64,000 nucleotides of DNA from Rhynchospora pubera (lineage: Eukaryota; Streptophyta; Magnoliopsida; Poales; Cyperaceae): the NCBI GenBank assembly GCA_028095005.1, contig CM051459.1:117029431-117093430 (forward strand). The letters are read 5' to 3'. A program made the translations under genes and the position numbers. The notes under the pieces are model-generated. The model saw nothing but the letters and a program-made list of their open reading frames with translations, did no database searches and was not told where the DNA came from. This document shows, one piece after another, positions 24,804-35,512 of the stretch (the first letter of the stretch is position 1; every line of letters begins with the position of its first letter).

Positions 24804-25806
24804 GAGAAAATTGGATTTATGCCACCGCAAAACAGTCTAATTCTAAATATGTCATTACAAAATGGTTAATTGGTAATATGCCATCACAAAACTACATAAA
24901 TTTGATATATGCCACTAATGTATAAAAAAACATTTAAATTTCATACGTCCCATTTTCAATTATGTTAGATTTTTTAGAAATACCAAAATTGTCCTTTCCC
25001 AAACCATTTCTATTTTGCAATCTACAGCATCTATCTCCCTTTGCAAAACGTCAAAACCCATCTCTCCCAATCTTCTTTCTTCGTCAAAATTGACCTTTGC
25101 AAAACCCATCTCTGTATAATATAAACCATAATATATCATCATATTGGTACAAAATTTTTACACTGCAAATCATACTACAAATATGCACACAGAAATTTAA
25201 ATAAATTCCAAAATAGAAGAGAAATGAAAAGATTATTACAATATCTAAGCTGTCGTTATCTAAGGCCTAAACATTCTTCAGAGGCGAAAGAGAGCGTGAG
25301 GTCGCACACGCAGTAAGCATGTGTCGCGTCGTGAGAGGCGTCCACCCCGCCATGGCAGTCTCCATGAGCTTCTCTACGCTTCTCACGACCTTGCTTTTAC
25401 CCTTCTCTTCTCCCGGCCATGGCTGCAGAGGATTCAGATTCTTGCGAATTGGAATTATCAGGGAAGGAGAGATAGAAGAAGAGGCCGGTGAGATGGGTCC
25501 AGACGTAGCGTCATGAATGAGAGAGACGATGTACGGACAACTTTGTTGATCGAGAGAAGATGGAGAATAGGCTGCGTTTTTTTTCCCTTTTACTGCCATT
25601 TAATCCGGACCATCGGATCTAATCCAGAGAAAAAAATAGGCACGATCTGAATTCTCCTTTGTAAAAAGGGTAATATAATCATTTCAATTAATTGATGGCA
25701 TAAAATCAATTTGTATTGTTTCACAGTGGCATAAAATTAATTAGTTGTTTTGAAGTGGTATATTTAGAATTTCAATCTTCTACAGTGGCATAAACCAAAT
25801 TTCCCC
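24804..25806. mobile_element. MULE-like element 3 abutting the PPR gene
   Basis: The ends are inverted TATGCCA/CAAAAC arrays like MULE 1 and 2 (left GAGAAAATTGGATTTATGCC; right AGTGGCATAAACCAAATTTCCCC). The flanks TAAAATTAA (left) and ATAAATTAA (right) are an imperfect 9 bp match. The interior 25260-25600 is GC-richer and holds a 110-codon minus-strand frame (25599-25267) with no recognised domain, a candidate captured fragment. The right end is only about 130 bp from the PPR start codon. Confidence 0.75.
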
Positions 25807-25905
25807 ATAAATTAAAATTAAACATATTTGAACACAATACGACCGCAGGAGACATACATGTCATAGTCCAGTATCTCCCTACTGTCCTTTTCCCCTCTTT
25901 CTTCG

Positions 25906-26229
25906 GTGCTCAGCTCCAGCCTCCATTCGACCTTCAATGAGTGGTAACGCAGCGAAGCCGCTGGCCAGTCAAGTGAAGAAACTAGTGGAGCAAAGATGCG
26001 ACGCAGAGAAGCTTCAGCTGCAACAGTTCGCCTCTCGTTTTCTTTGCCTTCTCTCTCCCGACATTACTCCAGTGCTCAGCTCCATTCGACCTTCAATGAG
26101 TGGCAAGGCAGCGAAGCCGCTGGCCAGCCGTGTGAAGAAACTAGTGAAGCAAAGATGCGATGCAGAGAAGCTTCAGCTGCAACAGTTCGCCTCCCGTTTT
26201 CTTCGCCTTCTCTCTCCCGACATTACTCC
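25906..26229 (+). repeat. Tandem 159 bp duplication across the PPR gene start
   Basis: 25906-26070 and 26072-26229 are near-identical copies covering the end of the 5' UTR, the start codon and about 45 codons. The period is 159 bp between the two ATGs (25937 and 26096) and so in frame. A 7 bp difference lies in the UTR part. A few substitutions separate the copies, for example GNA against GKA and SQV against SRV. Confidence 0.95.
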
Positions 26230-27847
26230 CCCACCTTCCGTCCTTGCTCTCAACGGCATTCTCAATTCCATCGCCAAAATCGACCATCCCGACAGCTGTC
26301 CAACACTATTTGATCTCTTCAATCGCTTTAAGAGAGCCAGACACAAAGGAAGCAGCGTCTCTCCAACTGTCCATACCTTTGGCCTTGTCATCGACTGTTG
26401 TCGTCGCATGGGTCGGGTGGATCTCGGATTCTGTGTGCTTGGCCAGTCGTTGCGAGAAGGATGTGGTGCTGATACTGTAATGTTCGGCTCTCTTATCAAA
26501 GGGATCTGTGCAGCGAAGCAGCTTGGTGATCCAGCAAAGGTGCTCGATAAAATGCCACCGTTGGGATGTCGTCCTAATGTGATCATTTACAACATTCTTA
26601 TTGATGCTTTTTGCAAATGTGGTAAAACTAAGACAGGGCTTGAGCTGGCTCGTCGGATGGCAGAAGAAGGGAGTTGCTGTAAGCCTAATGTTGTAACTTA
26701 CAGTGCTCTGATCCATGGATTCTGCAGAGAAGGTGAGATTGCTGAGGCTAGGAAGGTGCTCCATGAAATGATCATCGAAAGAGTGAAACCTGATGTAATA
26801 ACTTTTAACATTCTAATTGATGGCCTTTGCAAGAATGGGGATGTTAAGGCAGCGCAAAAGGTGTTTAAAGAAATGCCTACCTATGGTGTTGTTCCTAATT
26901 TGTATGCCAACAACAGTCTTATTGATGGTCTTTGCAAAAATGGGAATGTTAGTGCAGCACGAAGGATGTTTCAAGATATGCCTGCCCATGGTGTTGTTCC
27001 TGATTTGTATACCTATAACATTCTTATTGATGGTCTTTGCAGTCATGGTGACAGAAATAGTGCTTTGAGAATGTTTGAACAAATGATTGCTAAAGGAGTA
27101 GTTCCCAATATTGCTATCTACAATTGCCTCATTCTTGGTTCTTTTAGAGCCGGCGACAGTCACAAGGCATTTCAATTATATGAAGAATTATTTGGCTGTG
27201 GACTTCAACCAGATGTCTACACATATAATACCTTAATACATGGTTGTTGCAAAGAGGGTGTCTTTTTGCGTGCTTTAGAGCTTCTTCAGGAAATGATAGC
27301 ACGAGGAGTGATGCCAAATGTTGTCACATACAATTGTCTAATCCATGGGCTCTCTTCTGTTGGTGAGTGGAGCCATTCAATTGCGATATTTCGCAAGATG
27401 GTATGTCAGGGTATTTCACCAGATGTAGTGACTTTTAGTGCATATATCAATTCCCTGTGCAAGCACGGGGTAACCTGTGAAGCAGAGAAGCTGGTCGGTT
27501 TAATGGAGGAAATCGGTGTTAAACCTAATGTAATGACTATCATGTCCTTGTTGCATGGTTATGTATTGGAAGGTCGTGTTGATGAAGCGACTGATCTTTT
27601 CAACTCGATGACTCAAAAAGGCATTGTGCCGAATCAGCATAGTTACAGTACATTAATCAATGGATATTGTAAAACTGGTAGAATTATTGAGGCTCTACAA
27701 TTAGTTGAGAAGATGATGATGGAAGGTCTTAAGCCGGATGATATCACCATTGACATAATTTTATGCGCATTAAGTAACTGTGAGAATCCAGATGAAGTGA
27801 AATTGTTCATCTCAGGGATGAGTTATGGTAGAAAACTTTTAGAATAA
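25937..27847 (+). CDS. P-class pentatricopeptide repeat protein, restorer-of-fertility-like
   Basis: Probable RNA-binding protein of mitochondria or chloroplasts. Intronless, 636 residues. Fourteen consecutive 35-residue PPR motifs (one of 37) run without gaps from about residue 145 to the end, with strong consensus such as VVTYNCLIHGL, LYTYNILIDGLC and GVVPN. No E, DYW or SMR domain follows, so it is P-class; the even, highly similar motifs resemble the Rf-like subfamily. Residues 1-53 and 54-97 are duplicated, and the linker VLSSIRPS between them is translated former 5' UTR. Either ATG (25937 or 26096) could start the protein in the same frame. Organelle targeting cannot be assigned by eye. 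A MULE end lies about 130 bp upstream. The family is certain; the target and the restorer role are inferred. Confidence 0.95.
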   Translation: MSGNAAKPLASQVKKLVEQRCDAEKLQLQQFASRFLCLLSPDITPVLSSIRPSMSGKAAKPLASRVKKLVKQRCDAEKLQLQQFASRFLRLLSPDITPPPSVLALNGILNSIAKIDHPDSCPTLFDLFNRFKRARHKGSSVSPTVHTFGLVIDCCRRMGRVDLGFCVLGQSLREGCGADTVMFGSLIKGICAAKQLGDPAKVLDKMPPLGCRPNVIIYNILIDAFCKCGKTKTGLELARRMAEEGSCCKPNVVTYSALIHGFCREGEIAEARKVLHEMIIERVKPDVITFNILIDGLCKNGDVKAAQKVFKEMPTYGVVPNLYANNSLIDGLCKNGNVSAARRMFQDMPAHGVVPDLYTYNILIDGLCSHGDRNSALRMFEQMIAKGVVPNIAIYNCLILGSFRAGDSHKAFQLYEELFGCGLQPDVYTYNTLIHGCCKEGVFLRALELLQEMIARGVMPNVVTYNCLIHGLSSVGEWSHSIAIFRKMVCQGISPDVVTFSAYINSLCKHGVTCEAEKLVGLMEEIGVKPNVMTIMSLLHGYVLEGRVDEATDLFNSMTQKGIVPNQHSYSTLINGYCKTGRIIEALQLVEKMMMEGLKPDDITIDIILCALSNCENPDEVKLFISGMSYGRKLLE

Positions 27848-28361
27848 TTGAACCGCTGTAAATAGTCTTGCCTGTTACACCTTATTCCAATTAACCAGAT
27901 CCTCGTGCACATTATTGAGCTGGCAAGATCAATTTACTAGGATTGCCAGCACCTAAAATAGCTGACACTAGTGCTCCCCCAAGAAATCGCTTTTGGGATT
28001 TTTTTTTTCTTTTTGTAAGCTTCACTATATAATTAGTACTGTAACTGTTTTCTTATTTTTCGAAGCATGTATTAATATGTACCAACTTGTGACTTGTGAA
28101 AGATACCGAAAGTACTGTAACTACTTTTGGCAAGCAAACCCTGTCCCAAGATAATAATGGGATACCCCTCTTACCCGGTGTGCTTTTTTCCCCAAATAAA
28201 ATCTCTCCTAATTCGATCAAAAGCCTTTATGACCCAAGTTGGCAGTTTAAAAAATGTAACCATCCAATTAAAATCTTGCAATCAGTTGCGTTCACGCACA
28301 AATTTAACGGTTTTAAAGATAAAACAGGATATCTATGAAACTTCATATGTAATTTCTTTTA

Positions 28362-28511
28362 AACTCTGTTTGGATAGGTGTGGGAAGAAGGGAAGAAGTG
28401 AAAAGAAATATTGGAAAGTGTGTAACTTTATGAAGAATTTGGATTATTTATATTTTTTTTTCTTCCCTTCTTCCTTCTTCCTACTTCTTCTCAACGCATC
28501 CAAACGGAGGC
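28362..28511. mobile_element. GTTTGGAT MITE, copy 1
   Basis: About 150 bp between AACTCTGTTTGGAT and ATCCAAACGGAGGC, flanked by TTA on each side (possible 3 bp target duplication). It has the same GTGGGAAGAAG...GTGTGTAACTTT...CTTCTTCC layout as the two copies downstream. Confidence 0.7.
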
Positions 28512-28811
28512 TTATATAATAATAAAAGAGGCACCTTCAGTTGAGCAACTGCTTTATCCTTACCGTAAAACATGCCAACCAACTTGAAAACACAAGCCGT
28601 TGTAGCCTCTACCCATGAGAGGTCAACTGAACATTTTTCAGCTGAAATGGAAATACAAAAACATTAGTTGCTCCTTTATTTTAAGAAAAAAACATTAAGA
28701 AAAATTAGGCAAAACACTTTTATGGAAATAACAAAAATCACTTGATCTCGAGATCCAGTAAAAGCCTGTACCAATGTGACCACTCATGGGTCCAACCATC
28801 CAACTGCCATT

Positions 28812-28960
28812 GGGTGCGTTTGGATAGGTGTGAGAAGAAGGAAAGAAGAGAATAAGTATTGGGAAGTGTGTAACTTTATGAAGAGTTTGAATTGTTTATA
28901 ATTTTTTTTTTCTTCTTCTTCCTTCTTCTTCTTCTTTCTTCCAACGATCCAAACGCACCC
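28812..28960. mobile_element. GTTTGGAT MITE, copy 2
   Basis: 149 bp between GGGTGCGTTTGGAT and ATCCAAACGCACCC, perfect 14 bp inverted ends, with ATT on both sides. The purine-rich left half pairs with the CTTCTT-rich right half, so the whole element can fold into a hairpin. Confidence 0.8.
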
Positions 28961-29315
28961 ATTGAGATTAATTCCATCTAGAATACCTGCTCCAGTGCTC
29001 CCCCCAGAAATCGCTTTTGGGATTTATTTTTTTTTTTTCTAGGCTTCACTATATAATTAGTACTGTAACTGTTTTCTTATTTTTCGTAGCATGAATCAAT
29101 ATGTACCAACCTTACTTGCGACTTGTGAAAGATACCGAAAGCCGATGGTTATTTGGAGGCTGGAGGCATATGCCGCAAGTGACTGTGAGCACCCTGGAAA
29201 GAGAATACGTGTTGCTGCGACAACTATCCAATTTCAATTACTTTTCTAACTTCCCGTTGACTATACCAAAATAATAGCACCGCATGGTGCATGACAAGTG
29301 CAATTTCGATTTTTT

Positions 29316-29470
29316 GGGTGCGTTTGGATAGGTGTGGGAAGAAGGAAAGAAGGAAAGAAGTGGGAAGAAGTATTGGGAAGTGTGTAACTTTGTAAAGAGT
29401 TTGAATTGTTTATATTTTTTTTTTCTTCTTCCTTCTTCTTCTTCTTTCTTCCAACTATCCAAACGCACCC
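29316..29470. mobile_element. GTTTGGAT MITE, copy 3
   Basis: 155 bp with the same GGGTGCGTTTGGAT ends as copy 2 and the same orientation. No matching flanks (TTT against TGG), so it may have spread by local duplication or lost its target duplication. Confidence 0.75.
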
Positions 29471-29646
29471 TGGTAAGGTATAAATATATAAAAATGTGTA
29501 CGACTTCGTAATTGAACCACGAGTTCAAAAAAATCGTGAGCACAAAGACGTATACATTACTTGAGCATCTTTTCTCTGTAAAAAAACCCGGATGCTTGAA
29601 GCTTCCAGAAAATGACACACAGACTATAAGCAGGTGCTTCTGAAAG

Positions 29647-29775
29647 CTATTTCGGAGAACTCGTTTTCGAAGGGCCTGCTCTTTCTACCATTACATCATA
29701 CAGTTGCTTCCCATTCTGTACAAAAGACAATTGGTCTAAGACTCTAGCCACAATATCAGTGCACCAGGCATCAAT
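29647..29775 (-). pseudogene. Orphan exon-like fragment, product not recognised
   Basis: On the minus strand, a good acceptor (ATAAACAG) is followed by 42 open codons, beginning IDAWCTDIVARVLDQL and ending in a stop after TSSPK. Composition and codon content look coding compared with the surroundings. No upstream exons with matching phase were found in the next 800 bp, and I do not recognise the family. It could be the last exon of a decayed or captured gene, or chance. Confidence 0.3.
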
Positions 29776-30570
29776 CTGTTTATCTTTGTATCATCGCTTG
29801 TTTGATCTTTAGGTTTAGGCTGTGTAATTTGGGGATCAAGAAAGCTCTTTTTTTTTTTTGATTGGAAGGGATCAAAAAAGTAGTACATTAAATTTTTACT
29901 CACAATCACACAGTTACATAGAACTATAGAAGTGATATGACAGATTAAGAATTTGTAACGAGTTAAGTCATCTTACTCCATCAAAATTAAATTGTGTTTG
30001 GTATGGATTTAATAATTAGTAACAGATGAGATAATTATTTTTGTATTAACATATGAATTGTTATTTATAAAAAGGCCAAAATACCCACATATAATTTTTT
30101 ATCAAGAAAACTGATAAATTTATGTCTTATTATTACTCCATCATTACATCAAACCATATTATAACATAAGCAAACATAAATAATTTTAAGAACAATTAGA
30201 TAGCAAACAAATTTATCAGCACCAGTCTGATACAAGTAGTTCCGACAAACAAATTCATTATTACTGCATGAAAACAAATAAGATATAAAATAATTATTTA
30301 GTCCCCTCCTTCCAGAAGACGGTTCTACATTGCCGTTTTTCTTATTTCCTTTGTTGTAGTTCCTTCCTGATTTATCCATGCTTTAAAGAGCTGTAACGAT
30401 TGAAGAACCACCATATTGTTTAAAGAGCTGCAAGGTGTATAACGGTTATACAAGAATACATAAAATTCAATTTCTTTCATTTGCTCAATTACAGAAAAGT
30501 AAGAACAGGAGTTGACCCTATTCAACACTTTAGTTCAATCAGACTGCCGCTTGAACCCACCTCTTACCAG
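29776..30570. other. Intergenic DNA, no recognised feature
   Basis: AT-rich sequence with short chance frames only. No inverted repeats with target duplications and no gene were recognised up to the start of the duplicated host segment at about 30571. Confidence 0.4.
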
Positions 30571-31102
30571 GAAAATAACCCAAATTCTACTAAACACTGT
30601 CGTACTAAATCGGAACCCAACCAATCTTATAGGAAAATATCTGAAATCTGAAATTACCCTGACCTCACATTAACCAACATCCAAACTAAGACCATATTCT
30701 TGAATTGCATATGCCCTTTATTTTTATATGCTGGTAAAATGGAGCAAATGTATGTACATGAAGTAAAACCAGATCAAATCAAATTGTACGGTCAAATTAA
30801 ATAGAAAGTTGAACCCAAAAAAATTAATATGTAGGCCAATAAAAGATTAAAGAGAAATCAAACAAGATTTGGACAACAAATTCGATCCTCATTTTTCTTT
30901 TGATGGCTGGCATGTGGGGACAAAATACCTTTGAGAGGTACACCGAAAGGATTATGATGGGTTTAAACTTAAAAACGAACTAAGAATGTCTAATTAAGCA
31001 AACATTGAGGCTAGTGGTGCAAAGGCCACTGCCGTCCTTCCAATCCTCTATAAATTGACTGAGGAGAGGACAGAAAACTGACCTGCCACGAATAGAAGAG
31101 AG
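30571..31102. repeat. Duplicated host segment, left copy
   Basis: About 530 bp that recurs at 42510-43045 in the same orientation (shared CACTGTCGT, CTGACCTCACATTAACC, TTGTACGGTCAAATTAAATA, GACTGAGGAGAGGACAGAAA). This copy ends exactly where the LTR of the older gypsy-like element begins at 31103. No gene. Confidence 0.9.
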
Positions 31103-31978
31103 TGATCGGTGCTTAGGGTACTGGTCAAATTAATTCCTTAAAAATCGATACTAATTCATTTGCAGTACAGTTTTAGGGTCGAATCTCAGGGACGGACTAT
31201 TCTTTTTCTAAGTTTAATCAGTTCAGATTAAATTAAATTTTAAGGTTAAATAAACAATTCAGGTTTCAAACAGGTCTAAACAGAAGATGAATTTGCAGAA
31301 TTAAAGTCCCAATTAACTAGAAAACTAAAGTGTTTAAGAGATAAAACAGTTAACGAACGATTAGGGGTTCAGATTGTCTAACTTTTCTTGTCTGTCAAGG
31401 CTGGGGCGGACCGTTCCATCTCTGGAACGGACCGTCCTGGCCCTATCAGGTGGCTGGAACAGGCCGTTCTAAGCCAAGACGCCCCCTCTCGAGCGGTCCG
31501 TCCTGACCTTGGAATGGGCCGTTCCAATCACCTGATGCTTGTTTTATCATCCTACTTGGTTATTCGCTAATAAGTGTTTTTGCATGAATTTAACGAAACC
31601 TAACCTACAGACTTGCGCTCTAACTCTCGTTCAGGTCAAGTTGTGGGGCTTTGCTTGATAAATCCTAAAAATTCCTAAATTTCAACTCTCGTTTCTTGGT
31701 TTAGGTGTTTCTAATTGATTTATGGGTCTTGGTAAACTCTCAATCTCTCGATTTATTGAGTAAAATTCTAATTGCTTAAAGTTTGGTTAAATCCTCTCGG
31801 ATATCGCCTACCTAATTGATCTAAATATTAATTTGTTATTGCAGATTGATTTTAGTTTGACAATTAAACTAGGCATTTGTTTAACACAATAATCAGATTC
31901 AAACAGTAACTAATTTCAAAAAAAGATAGAAGATTCAAATTGCAGAAATCATAAACGCAACTTAACTAGCAAATAAAC
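31103..31978 (-). mobile_element. Older gypsy-like LTR, part before the nested insertion
   Basis: Begins TGATCGGTGCTTAGGG. Like the younger element's LTR it carries a GGGTCGAATCTCAGGGACGG block about 75 bp from the end. A cluster of its own dyad words (GGGGCGGACCGTTCC, GGAACGGACCGTCC, GAGCGGTCCGTCC, AATGGGCCGTTCC) lies at 31404-31530. Interrupted at 31979 by the younger element; the remainder is at 41568-42329. On the minus strand this is the 3' LTR. Confidence 0.8.
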
Positions 31979-33463
31979 TGATCGGAGGTAAAACCTAGGT
32001 CAAATTAAATCTCAATCTAATCTAATGCAGTATAGCTTGAGGGTCGAATCCACAGGGACGGTTATTCTAAACTATAGACTTTAAGTAATTTAGTTCAATT
32101 AATCTAGGGGTAAACAAGTCAAAAAGTTGGTTAACTATCTAAAAGTAATAAATTTAAACTAAAGGAATTTATTCTAAACTCTGAATAATCTCTAAATTAC
32201 TCTAAAAATTAAGGTAAAGATCTAAACTCGAATTAAGGACTTAAACTAGGGTCAATTGATCGGGTTCCACTTCCAGGCACTTTCCTGGCGGGTTGACAGG
32301 ATTCCTGGCGGGTCGACAGAGTTCCTGGCGGGTCGCCAGAACAGTACGATAATTCAGTTTAATTAGTTTCTAAGTTCTCTAAGTTCAGGTCTTTGGCTAA
32401 AACTCTGGTCCAAATACTAACTCTCGTTCTTGATTTGGTATTACTAAGTTTTAACCTCTAAACCTCCCTAAAAAACCTAAGTTTCAACTCTCGTTTCTTG
32501 GCTTAAGTTTTAGGGTTTGCTTTAACTATTCGGTAGGATATCCTAGATCTCTCGATCTTAGGAGGGAATAAACCTCTCGGCTAAGTTCCGGTTTCACCTT
32601 TTGGGTATACTAACTATCCTATGGTATGAGAACACAAATTGTTTTGAGATTAGGGTTCTATTTGCTTATCTACGAGGTCAGGCCTAACCAAGTGAGCAAA
32701 CCTTCAAATCAATTCAATTCAATTCACAATTTCTGCAAATAAACTCAAGTAAAGCAAAGCAATTTAGAAAAATTAGAAAACTAAATCAAACTTCATTAAT
32801 CTACCAAGTCATGGTTCCCTACAATTGCCCCTAAACTAAACTACTCACTACAAGTCATACTAAACATAAAGACAATAGGTTTCAGCAAACTAAACATCAA
32901 AAGACAGAAAATAGACAAGAAACAACAGCAAACAACTCTCAGTGTGTTTTCTGGCGGGTCGATAGAGGTCCTGGCGGGTCGACAGGAGGCAGCTGGGTGG
33001 AATTTTTGCTATCTTCTCTTGATTTCTTTCTCTCTAAACTGACTTGTCCCTTTCTGGAGCTCTTCCTATGTTTAAATAACTTTCAAAGGCGATTTCCATA
33101 GGTGGAGATCATGTCTGGTTCGTCCAAGAATAGACAGGATCTTGGCGGGGTCGACAGGATCTTGGCGGGGTCGCTAGGATCCTAGCGGGTCGACAGAAAT
33201 CCTGGCGGGTCGCCAGAACAGGGCACTTGTCTGGTTTGACCATGTTCCTTTGCTCCAGTCGCTTGGACCCTGATTTGCTCCGCTTTGACTCTGTCTTGGG
33301 TCCAATTTTGCTCCAAATCATCACTGAACCTGAAATTAGACAAGGACAAATAGCAGTATCATATTTCTAACCTAAATTGCATTAAATCTAACTAAAACAC
33401 AAGCATTTAATTGAAATTAAGGCCTAAAAGGGTTAAATATTTCGATGTGAAACCCGCCTATCA
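31979..33463 (-). repeat. Element 2, 3' LTR (left)
   Basis: 1485 bp, TGATCGG...CCTATCA. Clusters of the CTGGCGGGTCGNCAG dyad lie at 32284-32341 (three units), 32951-32990 (two) and 33136-33232 (four, some diverged). The GGGTCGAATCCACAGGGACGG block is at 32041-32061. The first cluster has one unit more than the other LTR. Confidence 0.92.
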
Positions 33464-34903
33464 AATCTCCCCAAACTTAAACTTGCTTGTCCCTATGCAA
33501 CAATTCAAACTTAGAAAGATTGTTTAGGACTTAATTGCAATTCAATAGTTGGTTTTCTAAGCCTAAGAAGGATCCTTAGCTTAATTAACATCAAAACTTG
33601 AGCAACTTCAAAAATGAGCAAGTCAAAGCAATTTTTCAAAATCCAATATCAAACAATTTTAGTCCAAGTGACCAAGACTTCATACAAGCAATTTTCAAAA
33701 CAATTGACCATCATTAATCATGACTTTCCCCGTTTTTTCTTAATCCCTATTGGTTTTCAAGTTCCTAAAATTTGCAATATCAATCAAGAAACAGGATCAC
33801 ACCCTCCCATCACAAACGTTAGCCCAACAAATTCAATCAAGCAAGAGTTAAGACAATTCACCTATACAATTAAAATAAAAAGATACATTTTGCTCCTGGG
33901 GTAAGGAGATTTTTCCCGAGGCGGAGAAGTCAGCCAGATAAAAGCGGATTTAACTTTAGAGGATTTTTCCTCTTTATTTCTCTTTTTTTTTATACCATGA
34001 ATCTCTTTCTGTTTCTTACCCATGGTTTATGGAGTTCTTTTAATCCGCTAGTACCTATAGCTTCCTACAGTGTCCATGGCACTGCACCACTTTTTAGTTT
34101 CCCTTTTTATTTTGTTTTTGGATTTTCTGATATTTTTTTTTTGTAACCTTTTAATTAAACTAAAATAAAACAATGTGACATTTCATTAACTCTTGCTAAC
34201 AAATCCTTTGTTGAATCTCGATTTTGTGTTGCAAAAATCGATCTAAGGGCATTTTGGGTATTCAATTTAGGTGTGGATGCCAAATAAACCGAAATCTTGT
34301 ATTGTAGTGCAAACCTTAGAATCCTAAAAACTCAATTGAGCTTAAAGAATTACGAGACAAGTCATGCTCAATGCTTTTCAATTGCTTTTAATTCTTGAGT
34401 GTATTGAGTCGGGACAAATTCAAATTCAGATTTTCAAATTTTCATTTCAAGTCATGCTCACTTCTTAATTTGCTCAAATTTCAATCCTAATTAGTGATAA
34501 TTATCTCCTTAAACTATCTAAATGCAAATTATATGAATTAACCATGCAATATATACAATCCTACATGAAAAACACTCAAAACAAGGTTTCAGGCGACCCC
34601 GCCAGAATCCTGGCGGGTCGACAGAATCTGTCCTGAGAGCAGTGCAAAAGGGAATCAATGCCTGGCGAGCCCGCCAGAGACCTGGCGGCTCCGCCTGAAA
34701 TTGTTCCGAGAGAGTATAATCCTATATGCAATGATGTAATTTCCTAGATACATGTGCATTTCCATCAAATTTCTAAATTCCACTCCCCAAACTTGTTCAA
34801 TTGCATCCAGAAAACACAAAATAAACAAGTCTAAAAGAGAAAAGTAAAAGAAAAGTGAAGAAAACTCACCAAATGTCGTGCCGATCCGATCGGTCACCAA
34901 ATC
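33464..34903 (-). other. Element 2 polypurine tract and 3' non-coding region
   Basis: Directly inside the 3' LTR, the minus strand reads AAGTTTAAGTTTGGGGAGATT, the polypurine tract that primes plus-strand synthesis. The rest is non-coding. Further dyads of the CTGGCG family lie at about 34595-34700 (for example TCCTGGCGGGTCGACAG). A 96-codon plus-strand frame at 33614-33904 is antisense to the element and is not taken as a gene. Confidence 0.7.
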
Positions 34904-35512
34904 TCACTGAGGCGGTGGAGGCTGTGGCTGTCCAAAGATCGGGAAGATCCAGTTATACATCTCGTTCACCCGTCCACGCGCCACCTTATTCTCTTTTTCG
35001 TCTCGCTTGATTGCCTCGCACTTGTCACTAATGCGCTTTCCTAGCTCGTTGGATTCGCTTGAGAGGCGAGCTAAATTGTTCAAGCTAGCGCATAGGGATG
35101 CGTAGCTGAACTCTTCATGTAGCGGGGCGCTCGAAGATGAACCACCTGCATGAAAGCTTCCTTGTGGCACGACAAAGGGCGGCATTTGGTACGGTGGCAT
35201 ACCGTACTGGCCAAACGGCTGCGACCCTTGGTATTCTTCCTGTATCGACTCTTGTGGGGGTTGTTGCATAGGAGCATCAGGTATGGCCGCTCCTTGGTTG
35301 GCTTCAGGCAGTTTTGTATGAACGGGGCTGGTTTCCTGACGGGTCGCTAGGATTTCTGGCGGGTCGCCAGAAACTGTCCTGAGAACGTCCACTTCTTCCT
35401 CTGCCTCTGGTTCTTCCTCCAAACTCGCCACATAAGCATCCCATTCCTCTTGGTTGTCGATGGGGTAGGTGTAGGCTTTTGTTACCTTCGAATTGAACTC
35501 TTCTTGTACCAT
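34904..35512 (-). CDS. Element 2 second reading frame, function unknown
   Basis: 202 codons beginning inside the end of the gag-protease frame (31 bp overlap, different frame). It holds an acidic N-terminal part, a segment encoded by the dyad repeats (DPPEILATRQE), a Pro/Gln-rich middle and a charged, probably coiled-coil tail ending RVNEMYNWIFPIFGQP. In autonomous relatives the reverse transcriptase would follow the protease here. The tail vaguely resembles the C-terminus of the third frame of Athila-like elements, so this may be a remnant joined by internal deletion. It might be expressed by frameshifting or re-initiation. I recognise no catalytic motif. Confidence 0.6.
   Translation of the reverse strand: MVQEEFNSKVTKAYTYPIDNQEEWDAYVASLEEEPEAEEEVDVLRTVSGDPPEILATRQETSPVHTKLPEANQGAAIPDAPMQQPPQESIQEEYQGSQPFGQYGMPPYQMPPFVVPQGSFHAGGSSSSAPLHEEFSYASLCASLNNLARLSSESNELGKRISDKCEAIKRDEKENKVARGRVNEMYNWIFPIFGQPQPPPPQ

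Larger units (their letters stand above)
27966..29145. repeat. Duplicated PPR 3' flank, about 1.0 kb apart
   Basis: 27971-28113 (GTGCTCCCCCAAGAAATCGC to GATACCGAAAG) recurs at 28991-29140 with few changes. The two copies sit either side of two MITEs. Both copies have the same order of GGGATTT, T-run, GCTTCACTATATAATTAGTA and TTTTTCG. Confidence 0.85.

Noticed and set aside
26173..26764. Long open frames antisense to the PPR gene (137 and 152 codons)
   Set aside because: They lie wholly opposite a strong PPR reading frame and reflect its codon pattern; no independent motif.
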